DNA of 21,841 nt from UMGS1502 sp045545435 (GCA_045545435.1 JAZQAV010000175.1:1-21841), one strand, 5' to 3'; positions 8,001-16,162 are shown, counted from the first letter of the stretch. Notes: a model not told the origin generated them from the sequence alone. Made by a program: numbers and translations.

Positions 8001-9257
8001 AATCTTGAGGCTGAAATCATCGTTCGATTCCTTTACGAGCACGTCGCCATGCACGCTCATGCCGCCATAGCCTTTGTCGCCTCGAATAGAGCAATCGCCC
8101 TCAAAATAAAGATTCACGGCGGAATCAGCTTCAAGACCAGCGTGCCCTGTCCCCAACGCGTCGATAGTGGCGTTGATGAAGAATAGCGTGTTCGTAAGCG
8201 GATTGTACGAGACGCTCCCGTCCCCGAACACGTCATTGCAGTTCGAAGTGGTAACCCTTTTGCCGCCCACGACAAGGTTGTAAAGCTTGCCCATTCGGAC
8301 CGTTATGTCGATATCACCGGTAACGTTGGCCAAGACCAAGCTCGTTCCATCGTCGGAAAGCGTCGCACTTGCCTGCCCGTCCAGCCCACTGTAACCGGCA
8401 ATGTACCATCCTTCTGCAGGCTTGAGGGTGACCGTATTGCCTTCGAGCACGTAGTTGCCGTAATGCTTGCTAAGGGCATACTCGTCAAGTCCTTCATAAT
8501 GGACGCCGTCTGGGACGGTCTCGGTATACACAGCCTGCGCGTTCACCTTGTAAAACTGATTGTGCACACGGCCACCCGCCTCTACGGTTTTCACGGTGCC
8601 GTAATTGTTCTGCACATCGCCTTGGCTCACGCGCTCGACCGTACCAAGATTGTCGATAACGAACGATCCGCCGGCTAAGTCTTTAATCGTTGCGTTCCTG
8701 TCGTTGAGATTAATGCGCCAGCCGCCCGTTGCCGTGCCGACTGTCCCCCCGTTATAGGTGAGATGGCCAGCCAGACGCATAATGTTTCCACCATTGAACT
8801 GCATCTGTTCATGGGTGATTGAGTTGTGCCCATAGTAGGCGGCAATAGATCCGTAATTCGACAGAACAACCCCGTACGACACGCCAATCTGACCATGGTT
8901 TTCCCGCACGAAACCGTACTTTCCGCAACTGGTTATGGTGCCGTAGTTCTTAACCACGGAGCCGTTATTAGTGGTAATGGTTCCGTAATTGTTGTTCATA
9001 AGCTCGTTGTCTTTTAGTTCTTTAAGCTTCTTGCCGCGCTCAAGGTCATCAACCGTCGATAGTCCGACGGGCTCTTCGGCGAACGCATAAGGCAAGCTAA
9101 TCGCCCCGAACAGCGAAATAAGAACCAATGCGGCCACGACGAAGCATGCCGCAGCCGCACGGGCGTAACCGCGCTGCGCCACAAGACCGGCGCCATCCCA
9201 AGCTGGTGTCCGAGAAACCGCTTGGAAGCATTTCTGAGTGCGCTTAGTACTCGTCAT
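5013..9257 (-). CDS. Large Sec-exported surface protein with InlB-type B repeats and C-terminal membrane anchor
   Basis: A 1414-residue cell-surface protein of unknown ligand. Residues 1-60 form a long signal peptide with a hydrophobic core at about 33-58 and a likely cut at AFA|EE. Residues about 86-237 carry short N-x-G repeats (NNYGTI, KNYGTI, SNYGSI), probably a beta-solenoid. Five InlB B (Listeria-Bacteroides) repeats follow at about 669-755, 757-840, 1025-1109, 1111-1189 and 1191-1277, each ending in a form of LYAQW. A divergent B-like unit lies at about 931-1017. An X2-like domain lies at about 1280-1369, with a Gly7 linker, a transmembrane helix (about 1386-1409) and a KLRRR tail. There is no LPxTG; only VDTGD precedes the helix. 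I chose ATG at 9257, with GGGGAT 8 bases upstream, because it gives a sensible signal peptide; the open frame continues to 9401. The start overlaps the upstream gene by 14 bp, suggesting translational coupling. Confidence 0.85.
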   Translation of the reverse strand: MTSTKRTQKCFQAVSRTPAWDGAGLVAQRGYARAAAACFVVAALVLISLFGAISLPYAFAEEPVGLSTVDDLERGKKLKELKDNELMNNNYGTITTNNGSVVKNYGTITSCGKYGFVRENHGQIGVSYGVVLSNYGSIAAYYGHNSITHEQMQFNGGNIMRLAGHLTYNGGTVGTATGGWRINLNDRNATIKDLAGGSFVIDNLGTVERVSQGDVQNNYGTVKTVEAGGRVHNQFYKVNAQAVYTETVPDGVHYEGLDEYALSKHYGNYVLEGNTVTLKPAEGWYIAGYSGLDGQASATLSDDGTSLVLANVTGDIDITVRMGKLYNLVVGGKRVTTSNCNDVFGDGSVSYNPLTNTLFFINATIDALGTGHAGLEADSAVNLYFEGDCSIRGDKGYGGMSVHGDVLVKESNDDFSLKIMGRGASGGVYYETAVVYGTLTIEDGAIEIENSLNAGAFVQTGGDVVVRAAGGPQTGGVISSIATLSGGTFTSYGPLGAARCQLTISGADVVFDCAGTSRWCGNSGSTVVVAPPEGKVISAIYGTSTSDSAKNEAVNISGSPFGSTTSITGYVNPGAVPYDAKSSYFATKSGVPHTVSIYDGDELRSTYQMVEGVTFAFAANAPEGYIVNSVSAQAKSGATVAIEGPDENQGYSLVMPHDEVAVRFAYKPITYSIAYDANCPIGASTTVTGTTPEQSDIAYGSSVALSANGFVLNGYEFLGWNTARDGSGSAYEDGATVNNLASEQGKQIVLYAQWRPHTYQVAFDGNGAAGSMAPQTFTFDQSASLHTVAFSLEGHSFQCWKRLALGASISYADGQAVRNLNASFDDAGKPTDNTLVAQWQSNETIAITVLKDQRPLSGIANRISLKQGETVFQGEGMLSEQSAGVYVFQQTEEFKLPEEGTFSVCIDGEDTMQMIVLSQSGTSKTSAVVAYYSVSASAQWAGGGADPCSVSLVSGAALSGENCFVSGSVVSIEVDASTIAEGYSFDCWVALESQPSGEAWDPRATQCSFALAGTVDMLATQAANTYYVSFDANVPANCSTVLAGAMLDQKLWYDSETMLVACDYVLPCYVFRGWNSAPDGSGMPFANEARVRNLTTVQDATVTLFAQWEPISYLIEYNSNGGIGPSNYQECAYDEVAALATMHFVKPNYHFVRWNTASDGSGTPYEADAMVLNLATEQSAVVTLYAQWERDEYIVAYDANEPPIITQPVEGLMEESTFYLGEQAPLPLCAYTLEGFVFTGWNTAPDGSGTAYENGEAAESLATIRNARITLYAQWERDPSFYRFIEGMGGVWTRGDASTLPFKTNGAYGLFEQVLIDDQVIARENYAAWSGSTNISLMSDFLQTLATGEHTITAVYADGRCSTTFTVAEEGGGGGGGDIVDTGDPFLPVVIAIVAAAAVTLTVLVIAIAKLRRR

Positions 9258-12200
9258 CGTTGTCGATCCCCGCTTCAAGAGAAGCTCGACGTTTCGAATA
9301 CGCAACCATTCCGACACCCGCAGCGCCAAGGGCGAGCGCGGCCGCCGTGATAATCGGAGCGCCGTCGCCCGTCGAAGGCGCCTGCGACCCGCCGCCTTCA
9401 CCGCCTTCCTCTTCGCCGCCTCCGTTGCCTTTTTCCGTCACCGTTACATTGCTGGGAGCTTGCTGCGTCAAATCGACTTCGGCACCCTTAAGCATCAGGC
9501 GCGCCGCGGTATACTCTTCCGCTGGAGTGGGAATGGAAAGCAACCAGTCCTCCCCCAGCTCTCCTGCGCAGATATCGTCGATAGTCGTATCGTAGAAACG
9601 CTGCTCGCCTGGAGCATCAAGCAGCTGGATGCCTTCGCCGACGGTACGCGTTTCCGCCGCACGAGAGTACCGCGCACCAACAACAGCGGGTTGCGCTCCC
9701 GTTCGCGAACCGCGCGCGCCAATGGTAGTGCTTCTGTAGCTTCTGATGCTGTATTCGTCGACGTTAACGGTGACAGGCACGAAGCCATCCCAGTCCGAAG
9801 GGATGAGATAGGAAATCTTGTACACCAATTCCTCGCCGGGCATAAGACAGCCGCTTTGCTTCGAGTCCGAAAGCGCCGCGATACCGCTGAGCTTATCAAG
9901 ATTGCTGGCAACGTCTTCAATGTAGTCTTGCCCCTCGGGAATGGCAAGCGCGTTCGAGTTCGAGAAATCGTCCATGGACAATTCCATGTTGTCGATATTG
10001 AATTGGGTAACCTGCGCCGTGTCAACAACGTTGCTCGAGCTGTCGTACATCGATGCGGTAAAGCCCGTGATCATGGTGTTGCCGATATTTTTAACCGTGA
10101 GGTAGAACTCTTCTTTGGGGATGCCTTTTTCAACGCCCGCCCCAGGCTGCACGAACGGCTTCAGCGACTCAAGCGAAACGGCCTTGGCCTTCACTACATG
10201 CGGCACCTGGATAACTCGAAGGTCGGCAAGGTTTTGATCGCGGTCGATGATTTGACTTGCGATGAACGTCGTGTACTTTTGACCAACGGTAATCGAGCCA
10301 ATGGTATCGATGGGGTTCTCAAGCTCGGCGTACGGGAATACCCGGCTCACCGAGTATCCATTGGCGTTCGCTCTCGACGAGTCGCGGAACACCTTTGCGG
10401 CGCCAATGCGATAACGCGTCACGCGGTTGCGCGGTTCAGACGGATTCTCGTAGTCAATCGGCCCGTCAACATCAATGGTATCGATAAAGAACAGGAAGTC
10501 GCCGTTCTGGTCGACGGCAAAATATTTGCCCGTAAAGCCGTCGAAGTCAACTTGCGTTTCGATGAACTGGCTCTCGTCGGTTTTATCGACGTCAACGGAA
10601 ACCTGGTACATATGGTCGTCGTGAGCGACAAGAAAACCTCCATATTGCGGCCAAGGCTGCGGCAATTGGGGAAGGCTTGCGTTATGAATGTTTCGCTTCC
10701 AGTTCATCGAGTAATCGGCGTTCGGATAGCTTGTGTAGCAATCCACCAAGCCAGGTGCGTCCTTTTGGGGCTCTTCCTCTCCTATGTTGCTGGGATCTTG
10801 AGTTTTGCTGGGATCGGGGAAGAAAGCAAGCGTGTGAACGGCCCACAAAGACGACGTGCTGCCTAACGTGCTTTGCGAAATCTGCAGGTCAATGATACTT
10901 GCATTAACATCGGTCGTCGGATTGCCCATCATCACCGTGCCGCCCGATTCGGTCCTGAAATACAGACCGTACTCAATGGAGCACGTGGCATCATTGCCCA
11001 AAAGACTCGCGGGTTCTGCGGCCACGCGATGAACGAACGAGAAATACGGGTACAGCTCTTTGCCGTCCTTGTCGCGCAGCATCATAACCACAGGGTTGGT
11101 AAGCAGGTGGCACTTCGCCGCATTCGACGGATCAGCGGTGTAAGACCCATCCAGGCTCACAAGCTGCTTAGCAAGCATCGAACGGCTGTCGGAAACGACG
11201 GGAATCGATCCAGTGACGTCAACGGTCATAACGGTATACACACCGCATTGAACCGCCTCTTCGGCATTGCCGTTCTCGTCGTCGGGGTTGCTTCGAACGC
11301 TACTGAAAACCACCACGAAAATGGAGTCTCCGAACGCGGTTGCGCCGAAGTCGTAATCATAAGTGTCCATGCGCTTGAAGCCCCACGCCTGTGCAAACTC
11401 GGGAATGTCGATAAGCGTGGTGTTCCTCCATGCCCCGTCAACGAACTCGCACATACCGAAGCGGGGCCGATAGTGAACCGATCCATCGCGCAGATGGTAT
11501 TCGACGGTTTGGATGCGCAGCAAGAACGTTCGCCCATTGCAGATGATGAAGTCGCGGCGATCGTCGCTGTAGACGTTATGAAACGAGACAATGTCGCTGT
11601 CGGGCATCACGCAATCGTTTTCGCTGATAGCCTTAACGCCCGGATTCGCGCTGACGATGGCCTCCGTCACGCCGTTTTCGAGCTCCTCTACCTCGTAATA
11701 GTTGGCGTGCGCTTCGGGCGTCGGATACGTCATGAACATGATCGTATTGGGAGCCTCAACGGTATGCGACGCATCTACACCCGAGGCGAACAACGTCGGA
11801 ATGTCGCTCGTGAATTCGCCAGATATCAAACGCGCATCATAGACCCCGAAGATGATATCTTCCAAACCGGTTCGCTCGTCTAAAGCAACTTCGTCGCTCT
11901 TGACGGAAGCTTTAAGCTCAGCGGAAGCGCGGAACTGTTTCGGTGTGTTAGGACGACCGTAGTCCTTCAAAGATTGGAGCACGTTTTCACCAGGGCCCGA
12001 CCCCAACGCGCGCGTGGGATCGAACGAAGCGTTGCTGATAGAAACCGCTTCCGATTTATTCTTCTCGTCTTCCCAGTTCGTTGAAAGATACGGTTCATCG
12101 TAGGCCGAAACCGTCATATCGATTGTGAAGCAAAGCAGCTGAACGAACAGCTTTACGAAAACACTGATACCGATGGTTTTGTGCGGGTTCGGATGACCTG

Positions 12201-14100
12201 GCTCTGGCTCGTCCTCCCATGCGTGGCCAACGTAGAAGGGAATGAGAAGGCCACCGGTGACACCAGCGGAGAGCAATCCGTTGAAGCCAACGCCCAATGT
12301 CAATGAAATACTGGGGATGAACGTGAACCCAAGCGTATGCGTTCCGCCCCACTCCACGTTTTCATCCTCAAAAATGCTTGGATAGGCACGAGCGAGCTTC
12401 ACGTTGAATTGGTAATTCACGTCAAAGCTCAAGCCGGCTGTCAACTGAATGTACACCGGTACCGGTCCTGCATAGAAAGACCAGGTAAGTGAGCCGCTTA
12501 GCGCTGCACCGAGTGACGTGTTCGCATATCCGAAATACGGCTTGTTATCGCCTGAGAGGCTTTCCTCCACACCATCCGATATCCCGTCCGCGCGCGCAGC
12601 CGCAAGTTCGCTCTGATGCGATTGGAACGTCGCCGCAAACTGGTCTGCGTCATCGAAGGGGGTCTTCGTGATCTCCTTGTCAACGTACCAGCGGTAATAC
12701 CATCCAATAAGGACGTTTATACGAAAATCCAACGACCATCCACCCGCGAATTTCGCTCTTTTCAGGCCGGTATTCTTCCTTCTGCTTTGCACATCCATGG
12801 CATCGACGACGGCATCGCCGAATGCGTCTGCGATGTTCAGGACAGAGTTTTTCTTCCAAGCGTCTTTACTCATTCCGCCATCTTTGCCCGCCAGCGGGAA
12901 GGGCGGAAGGCCGATGCCCACAAAGCCGAAGCCTGCCGGATTGATGTTGATTTGTATGGGAGGATTGGGGAAACCGATGTTGATGGAACTTCGGATAGCC
13001 GGGATGTTTATCGAGAGGAATTGCGAAAGGTCCACACCTGCAAAGCTCACAGGATACATAAAGGTCTCTACACTGGTGGTATCCTCGTCAAGCTCGTCTC
13101 CCGTTGGAATGCCCGTGATGGCCTGAAGCTGCGTAGGAATAGTAACGTCCATATTCGCCGCTTCGGCGATGACATCGTATTGGGTATCGCCGCTCAAGCA
13201 AACGTCATTGCCACGCTGGAAGAACTTACCTTCCATCGATACCTCGCAAATGCCCTCCTCGTCTGCCGTACCGCTGGAGCTCATAATGGCGTTCGTTTTG
13301 CCCTTTTCGCATATTTTGACGGTGGCAGAACCGTTCTTTTCCAAGCCGCGAATCTTGGCAGTTATGGTATGCGACCTATCGTTTTTCGAGGAGACGACGA
13401 AGCGCGAAAGCGTGTAGGTAATATCAACGTCATCCATGGTGAGACATGACGGATAGGGCTTCCCCGCAATGGCCTGTGTGGGGGCAACGGCGCCCTTTCC
13501 CCCGCGAAAACGCATAGCACCAGTTTCGAAGATACGGTAATCGCTGTTTTCAGGCTGATCGATATAAACCTTGCCCCAAAACGCGTACTTGCCCTTATCC
13601 TTTTCGCCGTTGCTGTTCTCAGACAGGCTGGAAATATCAAGAATGACCTTGCCGTCTTCGTTGGTAGTGGCCTCAAGCGTTGCGTATTTGCCCGAGCTGT
13701 CTTTAGCCGCATATGACGTGATGGTCACCTTGGCGCCAGGCACTCCCTTGCCCTTGTTCGCAACGTCCTGGAGCATGAAGCCCACTTCGTTGGGACGAAC
13801 GACGGCAATGGAGAACTTGACATCGCTTGTTTGCGTACCAACTGCGCCCACATTGAATGAAGACGCAGACGAAGCACCTTGGGTTTCGTCCGCATAAGCA
13901 AGGTTGGGGAAAAAGACCGTATTTCCAAGTTGCGGCGCAGTGATAAGCGTTGCCATGCCAAACAACGATCCCGCAAGAAAATGACGACGGGAAAAAGATG
14001 CCCCCTGGAAAGAAGGGGTTCCTTCAGAAGAGGATGCCCCTTCAGGAGAAGGCGTCCCTTCGGGGTAAAGCTCGGTACGTCCAAAACTACTTTCGTTCAT
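9244..14100 (-). CDS. Giant Tat-exported surface protein with sortase-like APSTG tail
   Basis: A 1618-residue protein that I do not recognise as a named family. A twin-arginine signal, SRRHFLAG (37-44), is followed by a hydrophobic stretch and a probable cut at AYA|DE (70/71). Before it is a low-complexity tail of Glu-Gly-x-x-Ser repeats (EGTPSPEGASSSEGTPS). Residues about 90-200 look like an Ig/carboxypeptidase-regulatory-type domain. Residues about 520-670 are Gly-rich amphipathic beta strands with the word PVPVY. Residues about 740-1305 alternate short strands and may be a beta-propeller (inference). Residues about 1328-1448 resemble a CARDB-type domain. The C terminus has a Gly/Glu linker, APSTG (1574-1578), a hydrophobic helix, KRR and an acidic tail, which is a sortase-substrate layout with Ala in place of Leu. 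The ATG is 6 bases after GGGAGG. It lies upstream of the B-repeat gene and overlaps it by 14 bp. Confidence 0.82.
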   Translation of the reverse strand: MNESSFGRTELYPEGTPSPEGASSSEGTPSFQGASFSRRHFLAGSLFGMATLITAPQLGNTVFFPNLAYADETQGASSASSFNVGAVGTQTSDVKFSIAVVRPNEVGFMLQDVANKGKGVPGAKVTITSYAAKDSSGKYATLEATTNEDGKVILDISSLSENSNGEKDKGKYAFWGKVYIDQPENSDYRIFETGAMRFRGGKGAVAPTQAIAGKPYPSCLTMDDVDITYTLSRFVVSSKNDRSHTITAKIRGLEKNGSATVKICEKGKTNAIMSSSGTADEEGICEVSMEGKFFQRGNDVCLSGDTQYDVIAEAANMDVTIPTQLQAITGIPTGDELDEDTTSVETFMYPVSFAGVDLSQFLSINIPAIRSSINIGFPNPPIQININPAGFGFVGIGLPPFPLAGKDGGMSKDAWKKNSVLNIADAFGDAVVDAMDVQSRRKNTGLKRAKFAGGWSLDFRINVLIGWYYRWYVDKEITKTPFDDADQFAATFQSHQSELAAARADGISDGVEESLSGDNKPYFGYANTSLGAALSGSLTWSFYAGPVPVYIQLTAGLSFDVNYQFNVKLARAYPSIFEDENVEWGGTHTLGFTFIPSISLTLGVGFNGLLSAGVTGGLLIPFYVGHAWEDEPEPGHPNPHKTIGISVFVKLFVQLLCFTIDMTVSAYDEPYLSTNWEDEKNKSEAVSISNASFDPTRALGSGPGENVLQSLKDYGRPNTPKQFRASAELKASVKSDEVALDERTGLEDIIFGVYDARLISGEFTSDIPTLFASGVDASHTVEAPNTIMFMTYPTPEAHANYYEVEELENGVTEAIVSANPGVKAISENDCVMPDSDIVSFHNVYSDDRRDFIICNGRTFLLRIQTVEYHLRDGSVHYRPRFGMCEFVDGAWRNTTLIDIPEFAQAWGFKRMDTYDYDFGATAFGDSIFVVVFSSVRSNPDDENGNAEEAVQCGVYTVMTVDVTGSIPVVSDSRSMLAKQLVSLDGSYTADPSNAAKCHLLTNPVVMMLRDKDGKELYPYFSFVHRVAAEPASLLGNDATCSIEYGLYFRTESGGTVMMGNPTTDVNASIIDLQISQSTLGSTSSLWAVHTLAFFPDPSKTQDPSNIGEEEPQKDAPGLVDCYTSYPNADYSMNWKRNIHNASLPQLPQPWPQYGGFLVAHDDHMYQVSVDVDKTDESQFIETQVDFDGFTGKYFAVDQNGDFLFFIDTIDVDGPIDYENPSEPRNRVTRYRIGAAKVFRDSSRANANGYSVSRVFPYAELENPIDTIGSITVGQKYTTFIASQIIDRDQNLADLRVIQVPHVVKAKAVSLESLKPFVQPGAGVEKGIPKEEFYLTVKNIGNTMITGFTASMYDSSSNVVDTAQVTQFNIDNMELSMDDFSNSNALAIPEGQDYIEDVASNLDKLSGIAALSDSKQSGCLMPGEELVYKISYLIPSDWDGFVPVTVNVDEYSIRSYRSTTIGARGSRTGAQPAVVGARYSRAAETRTVGEGIQLLDAPGEQRFYDTTIDDICAGELGEDWLLSIPTPAEEYTAARLMLKGAEVDLTQQAPSNVTVTEKGNGGGEEEGGEGGGSQAPSTGDGAPIITAAALALGAAGVGMVAYSKRRASLEAGIDNDDEY

Positions 14101-14185
14101 GAGGGGCCTCCCTGCTGCCGAAACGTGATTGCGGCGGCTGAATGGCTGATATCGAAAACGCTCTTAAGACAAAACCGAAACACAT

Positions 14186-14222
14186 TGGTTAATGCCTGTT
14201 AAACCATACAAAATAGAGTATA
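14186..14222 (-). promoter_or_regulatory. Candidate promoter -10 and operator of the surface-protein operon
   Basis: On the minus strand TATACT (14217-14222) is a good -10 element about 117 bases before the Tat-signal gene's start codon. The -35 position (14240-14245) reads GATTTG, a weak match. Just downstream of the -10 is an imperfect dyad, TGGTTAA (14186-14192) with TTAAACCA (14199-14206), placed where a repressor could act. A palindrome, TAGCGCGCTA, covers 14221-14230, at the upstream edge of the -10. The assignment rests on motifs only. Confidence 0.4.
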
Positions 14223-14234
14223 GCGCGCTAAAGC

Positions 14235-14309
14235 GGCCGCAAATCGCACAAAGTGAAACATGCGGGGGACGTCAAAAGAAAGCACCCAAGCGGCACGCGA
14301 TTTGCGGCC
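14235..14309. repeat. Perfect 13-bp inverted repeat flanking 49 bp
   Basis: GGCCGCAAATCGC at 14235-14247 is exactly mirrored by GCGATTTGCGGCC at 14297-14309. The 49 bases between contain a minus-strand TTGACG (14270-14275). The left arm overlaps the -35 position of the candidate promoter of the surface operon. It could be a paired operator, a large hairpin or a short invertible segment. Confidence 0.7.
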
Positions 14310-14310
14310 A

Positions 14311-14338
14311 ATATGATTGCTGAAGCTATCAATCATAT
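14311..14338. repeat. Perfect 9-bp inverted repeat
   Basis: ATATGATTG (14311-14319) is exactly mirrored by CAATCATAT (14330-14338) across 10 bases. It begins one base after the 13-bp inverted repeat. Its AT-rich arms resemble a transcription-factor site more than a terminator, since no T-tract follows on either strand. Confidence 0.6.
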
Positions 14339-14412
14339 AGTCTCGCACGAAGAAGGCTGCTCGACAACAAATAATTACAGCTTTTTTCAGGGGCACAATA
14401 ATCGCAACATAT

Positions 14413-14446
14413 AAAAAGACGCGCAGGGAGCAATCCCCTGCGCGTC
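14413..14446 (-). terminator. Rho-independent terminator of rpoD
   Basis: GACGCGCAGGG (14418-14428) pairs with CCCTGCGCGTC (14436-14446), an 11-bp GC-rich stem with a 7-base loop. On the minus strand it is followed by five T residues (14413-14417). It lies 30 bases after the rpoD stop and separates rpoD from the surface-protein operon. Confidence 0.9.
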
Positions 14447-14476
14447 GCATTGAGTTCGCCTGGATGACGAAGCACT

Positions 14477-16093
14477 CTAATCTTCCAAGTAATCCTTCAG
14501 TTTGCTGGAACGGGAGGGATGACGCAGCTTGGCAAGGGTCTTGCTTTCAATCTGGCGAATGCGCTCACGCGTAACGCCAAACTCGCGGCCAACCTCTTCA
14601 AGCGTGCGCGGATGGCCGTCTTCCAGGCCAAAGCGCAGGCTGATAACCTTGCGCTCGCGCTCGGCAAGGCCATCAAGCACCTTGGACAGCTGCTCTTGCA
14701 GCATGCTGAAGCTGGCGGCGTCAACCGGCACCACGGCCTCGTTGTCCTCAATGAAGTCGCCCAGCTGGGAGTCTTCTTCTTCGCCAATAGGCGTCTCCAG
14801 CGAAACGGGCTCCTGCGAGATCTTCTGGATCTCGCGGACGCGCTCGGCCGAAAGACCCATTTCGGCACCAATCTCCTCGGGGGTTGGCTCGCGACCAAAC
14901 TCCTGCAGCAACTGACGCTGAATGCGCACCAACTTGTTGATGGTTTCAACCATGTGCACCGGAATACGGATGGTACGTGCCTGGTCGGCGATGGCGCGCG
15001 TAATGGCCTGGCGAATCCACCAGGTTGCGTACGTGGAGAACTTGAAGCCCTTCTTGTAGTCGAACTTCTCAACCGCACGGGTAAGGCCCAGGTTGCCCTC
15101 CTGGATAAGATCCAGGAACAGCATGCCACGGCCCACGTAGCGCTTGGCAATGGATACTACCAAACGAAGGTTTGCCTCAATGAGCTGCTGCTTTGCGTCA
15201 AGGCCAACCTGCTCAATGCGGCCAAGGCGACGCTTGTCGCGGCGCTCAAGCTCGATGCCCTCTTCTTCGGCGCGCTCAAGCTCGGCGGTTGCGGCTACGC
15301 CAGCTTCAATTTTCATAGCAAGATCAATTTCCTCTGCTGCCGTCAGCAGCGGAACCTTGCCGATTTCTTTCAGGTACATGCGAACCGGGTCGCCGGTGAG
15401 CATGGTGATGCCAGTATCGGTAGAACGGCGACGTGAAGCACGAGCCTTTGCACGCGAGCCCGTTACCTTGGGAAGCGTGAGCTCACTTACTGCGTTAAGC
15501 TCGGATTCGGGAATGCCCTCCAGAAGGTCTTCCTCAACGCCTTCGCCAACTTCATCCCCAACATCGTCGCTCTTGGTGTCGCCGCCATCCATGCTGCGCG
15601 ACTCTGCACTTGCGGCAAACGCGTCGTCTTTGTCTTCGTCGGCATCGTCTTCGAATTCATCAACGTCATCTTCGGGCTGAACGTTAGCGCTTTCCTCGGA
15701 TACGCCGTTGAAATCGTCAACCGAAATGTCGACCTCAACAAGCTCTTCCGAAAGCTCGTCACCGTCGAAATCGTCTTCGACGTTAGCCTCGGCAGCTACC
15801 TCAGGTTCTGCAACCTCTTTAGGAGCTTCTTCCTTTTTAGCGGCTTTTTTTGCGGGTGCCTTGCGCGTCCTTTTTGCAGCAGGTTTCGCCTCTGCGCCCT
15901 CTGCGTCAGCTGCTGCAGAAGCATCGGCTGCGGTGTTTTGATTGGTTTCGTTATTCAGTTGTTCGGTTGCCTGAGCGTCTTTCTTAGTTGATTTTCGTGC
16001 CGCTGGCTTTTTAGGCGCGGCCTTTTTCTTGGCGCTTTTGGCTTTCTTCTCGTCTTCAGTTGTTTGGATTGTTTCTTCGGAGGCTTCGGTCAC
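14477..16093 (-). CDS. rpoD: Primary RNA polymerase sigma factor (RpoD/SigA)
   Basis: The housekeeping sigma factor, which directs RNA polymerase to vegetative promoters. It has 538 residues from the chosen start. Residues 1-230 are an extension, first Lys/Ala-rich (KSAKKKAAPKKPAARKSTKK), then strongly acidic, as in actinobacterial SigA/HrdB. Region 1.2 lies at about 233-265 (DPVRMYLKEIGKVPLLTAAE). Region 2 lies at about 305-374, with LIQEGNLGL, the DNA-melting segment KFSTYATWWIRQAI and RTIRIPVHM. Region 3 lies at about 383-458. Region 4 lies at about 468-533, with its helix-turn-helix at TLEEVGREFGVTRERIRQIE. I chose GTG at 16093 because GAAAGGA ends 7 bases upstream (16101-16107). The open frame runs to 16189, but those 32 extra codons carry the ribosome binding site and the likely 5' UTR. 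It appears monocistronic, with its own promoter and terminator. Confidence 0.96.
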   Translation of the reverse strand: MTEASEETIQTTEDEKKAKSAKKKAAPKKPAARKSTKKDAQATEQLNNETNQNTAADASAAADAEGAEAKPAAKRTRKAPAKKAAKKEEAPKEVAEPEVAAEANVEDDFDGDELSEELVEVDISVDDFNGVSEESANVQPEDDVDEFEDDADEDKDDAFAASAESRSMDGGDTKSDDVGDEVGEGVEEDLLEGIPESELNAVSELTLPKVTGSRAKARASRRRSTDTGITMLTGDPVRMYLKEIGKVPLLTAAEEIDLAMKIEAGVAATAELERAEEEGIELERRDKRRLGRIEQVGLDAKQQLIEANLRLVVSIAKRYVGRGMLFLDLIQEGNLGLTRAVEKFDYKKGFKFSTYATWWIRQAITRAIADQARTIRIPVHMVETINKLVRIQRQLLQEFGREPTPEEIGAEMGLSAERVREIQKISQEPVSLETPIGEEEDSQLGDFIEDNEAVVPVDAASFSMLQEQLSKVLDGLAERERKVISLRFGLEDGHPRTLEEVGREFGVTRERIRQIESKTLAKLRHPSRSSKLKDYLED

Positions 16094-16162
16094 GGAGACT
16101 TCCTTTCGAAAACTTTCGCCTGTCTGTATCTTGTGGTGGGGCATAAAGATACAGAGAAGCAT

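Noticed and set aside
9258..9401. N-terminal extension of the B-repeat surface protein to 9401
   Set aside because: It is Arg-rich, lies inside the 3' end of the upstream gene and would bury the signal peptide; ATG at 9257 is a better start.
9238..10866. A 542-codon open frame on the + strand, antisense to the Tat-signal gene
   Set aside because: Its translation is Arg/Val-rich without domains and the opposite strand has a clear protein with signal and anchor; it is a shadow of GC-biased codons. The same holds for 2213-3193, 10873-11883 and 18881-19924.
14199..14450. An 83-codon open frame on the minus strand between rpoD and the surface operon
   Set aside because: It runs through the rpoD terminator and the inverted repeats and has no plausible ribosome binding site or domain.
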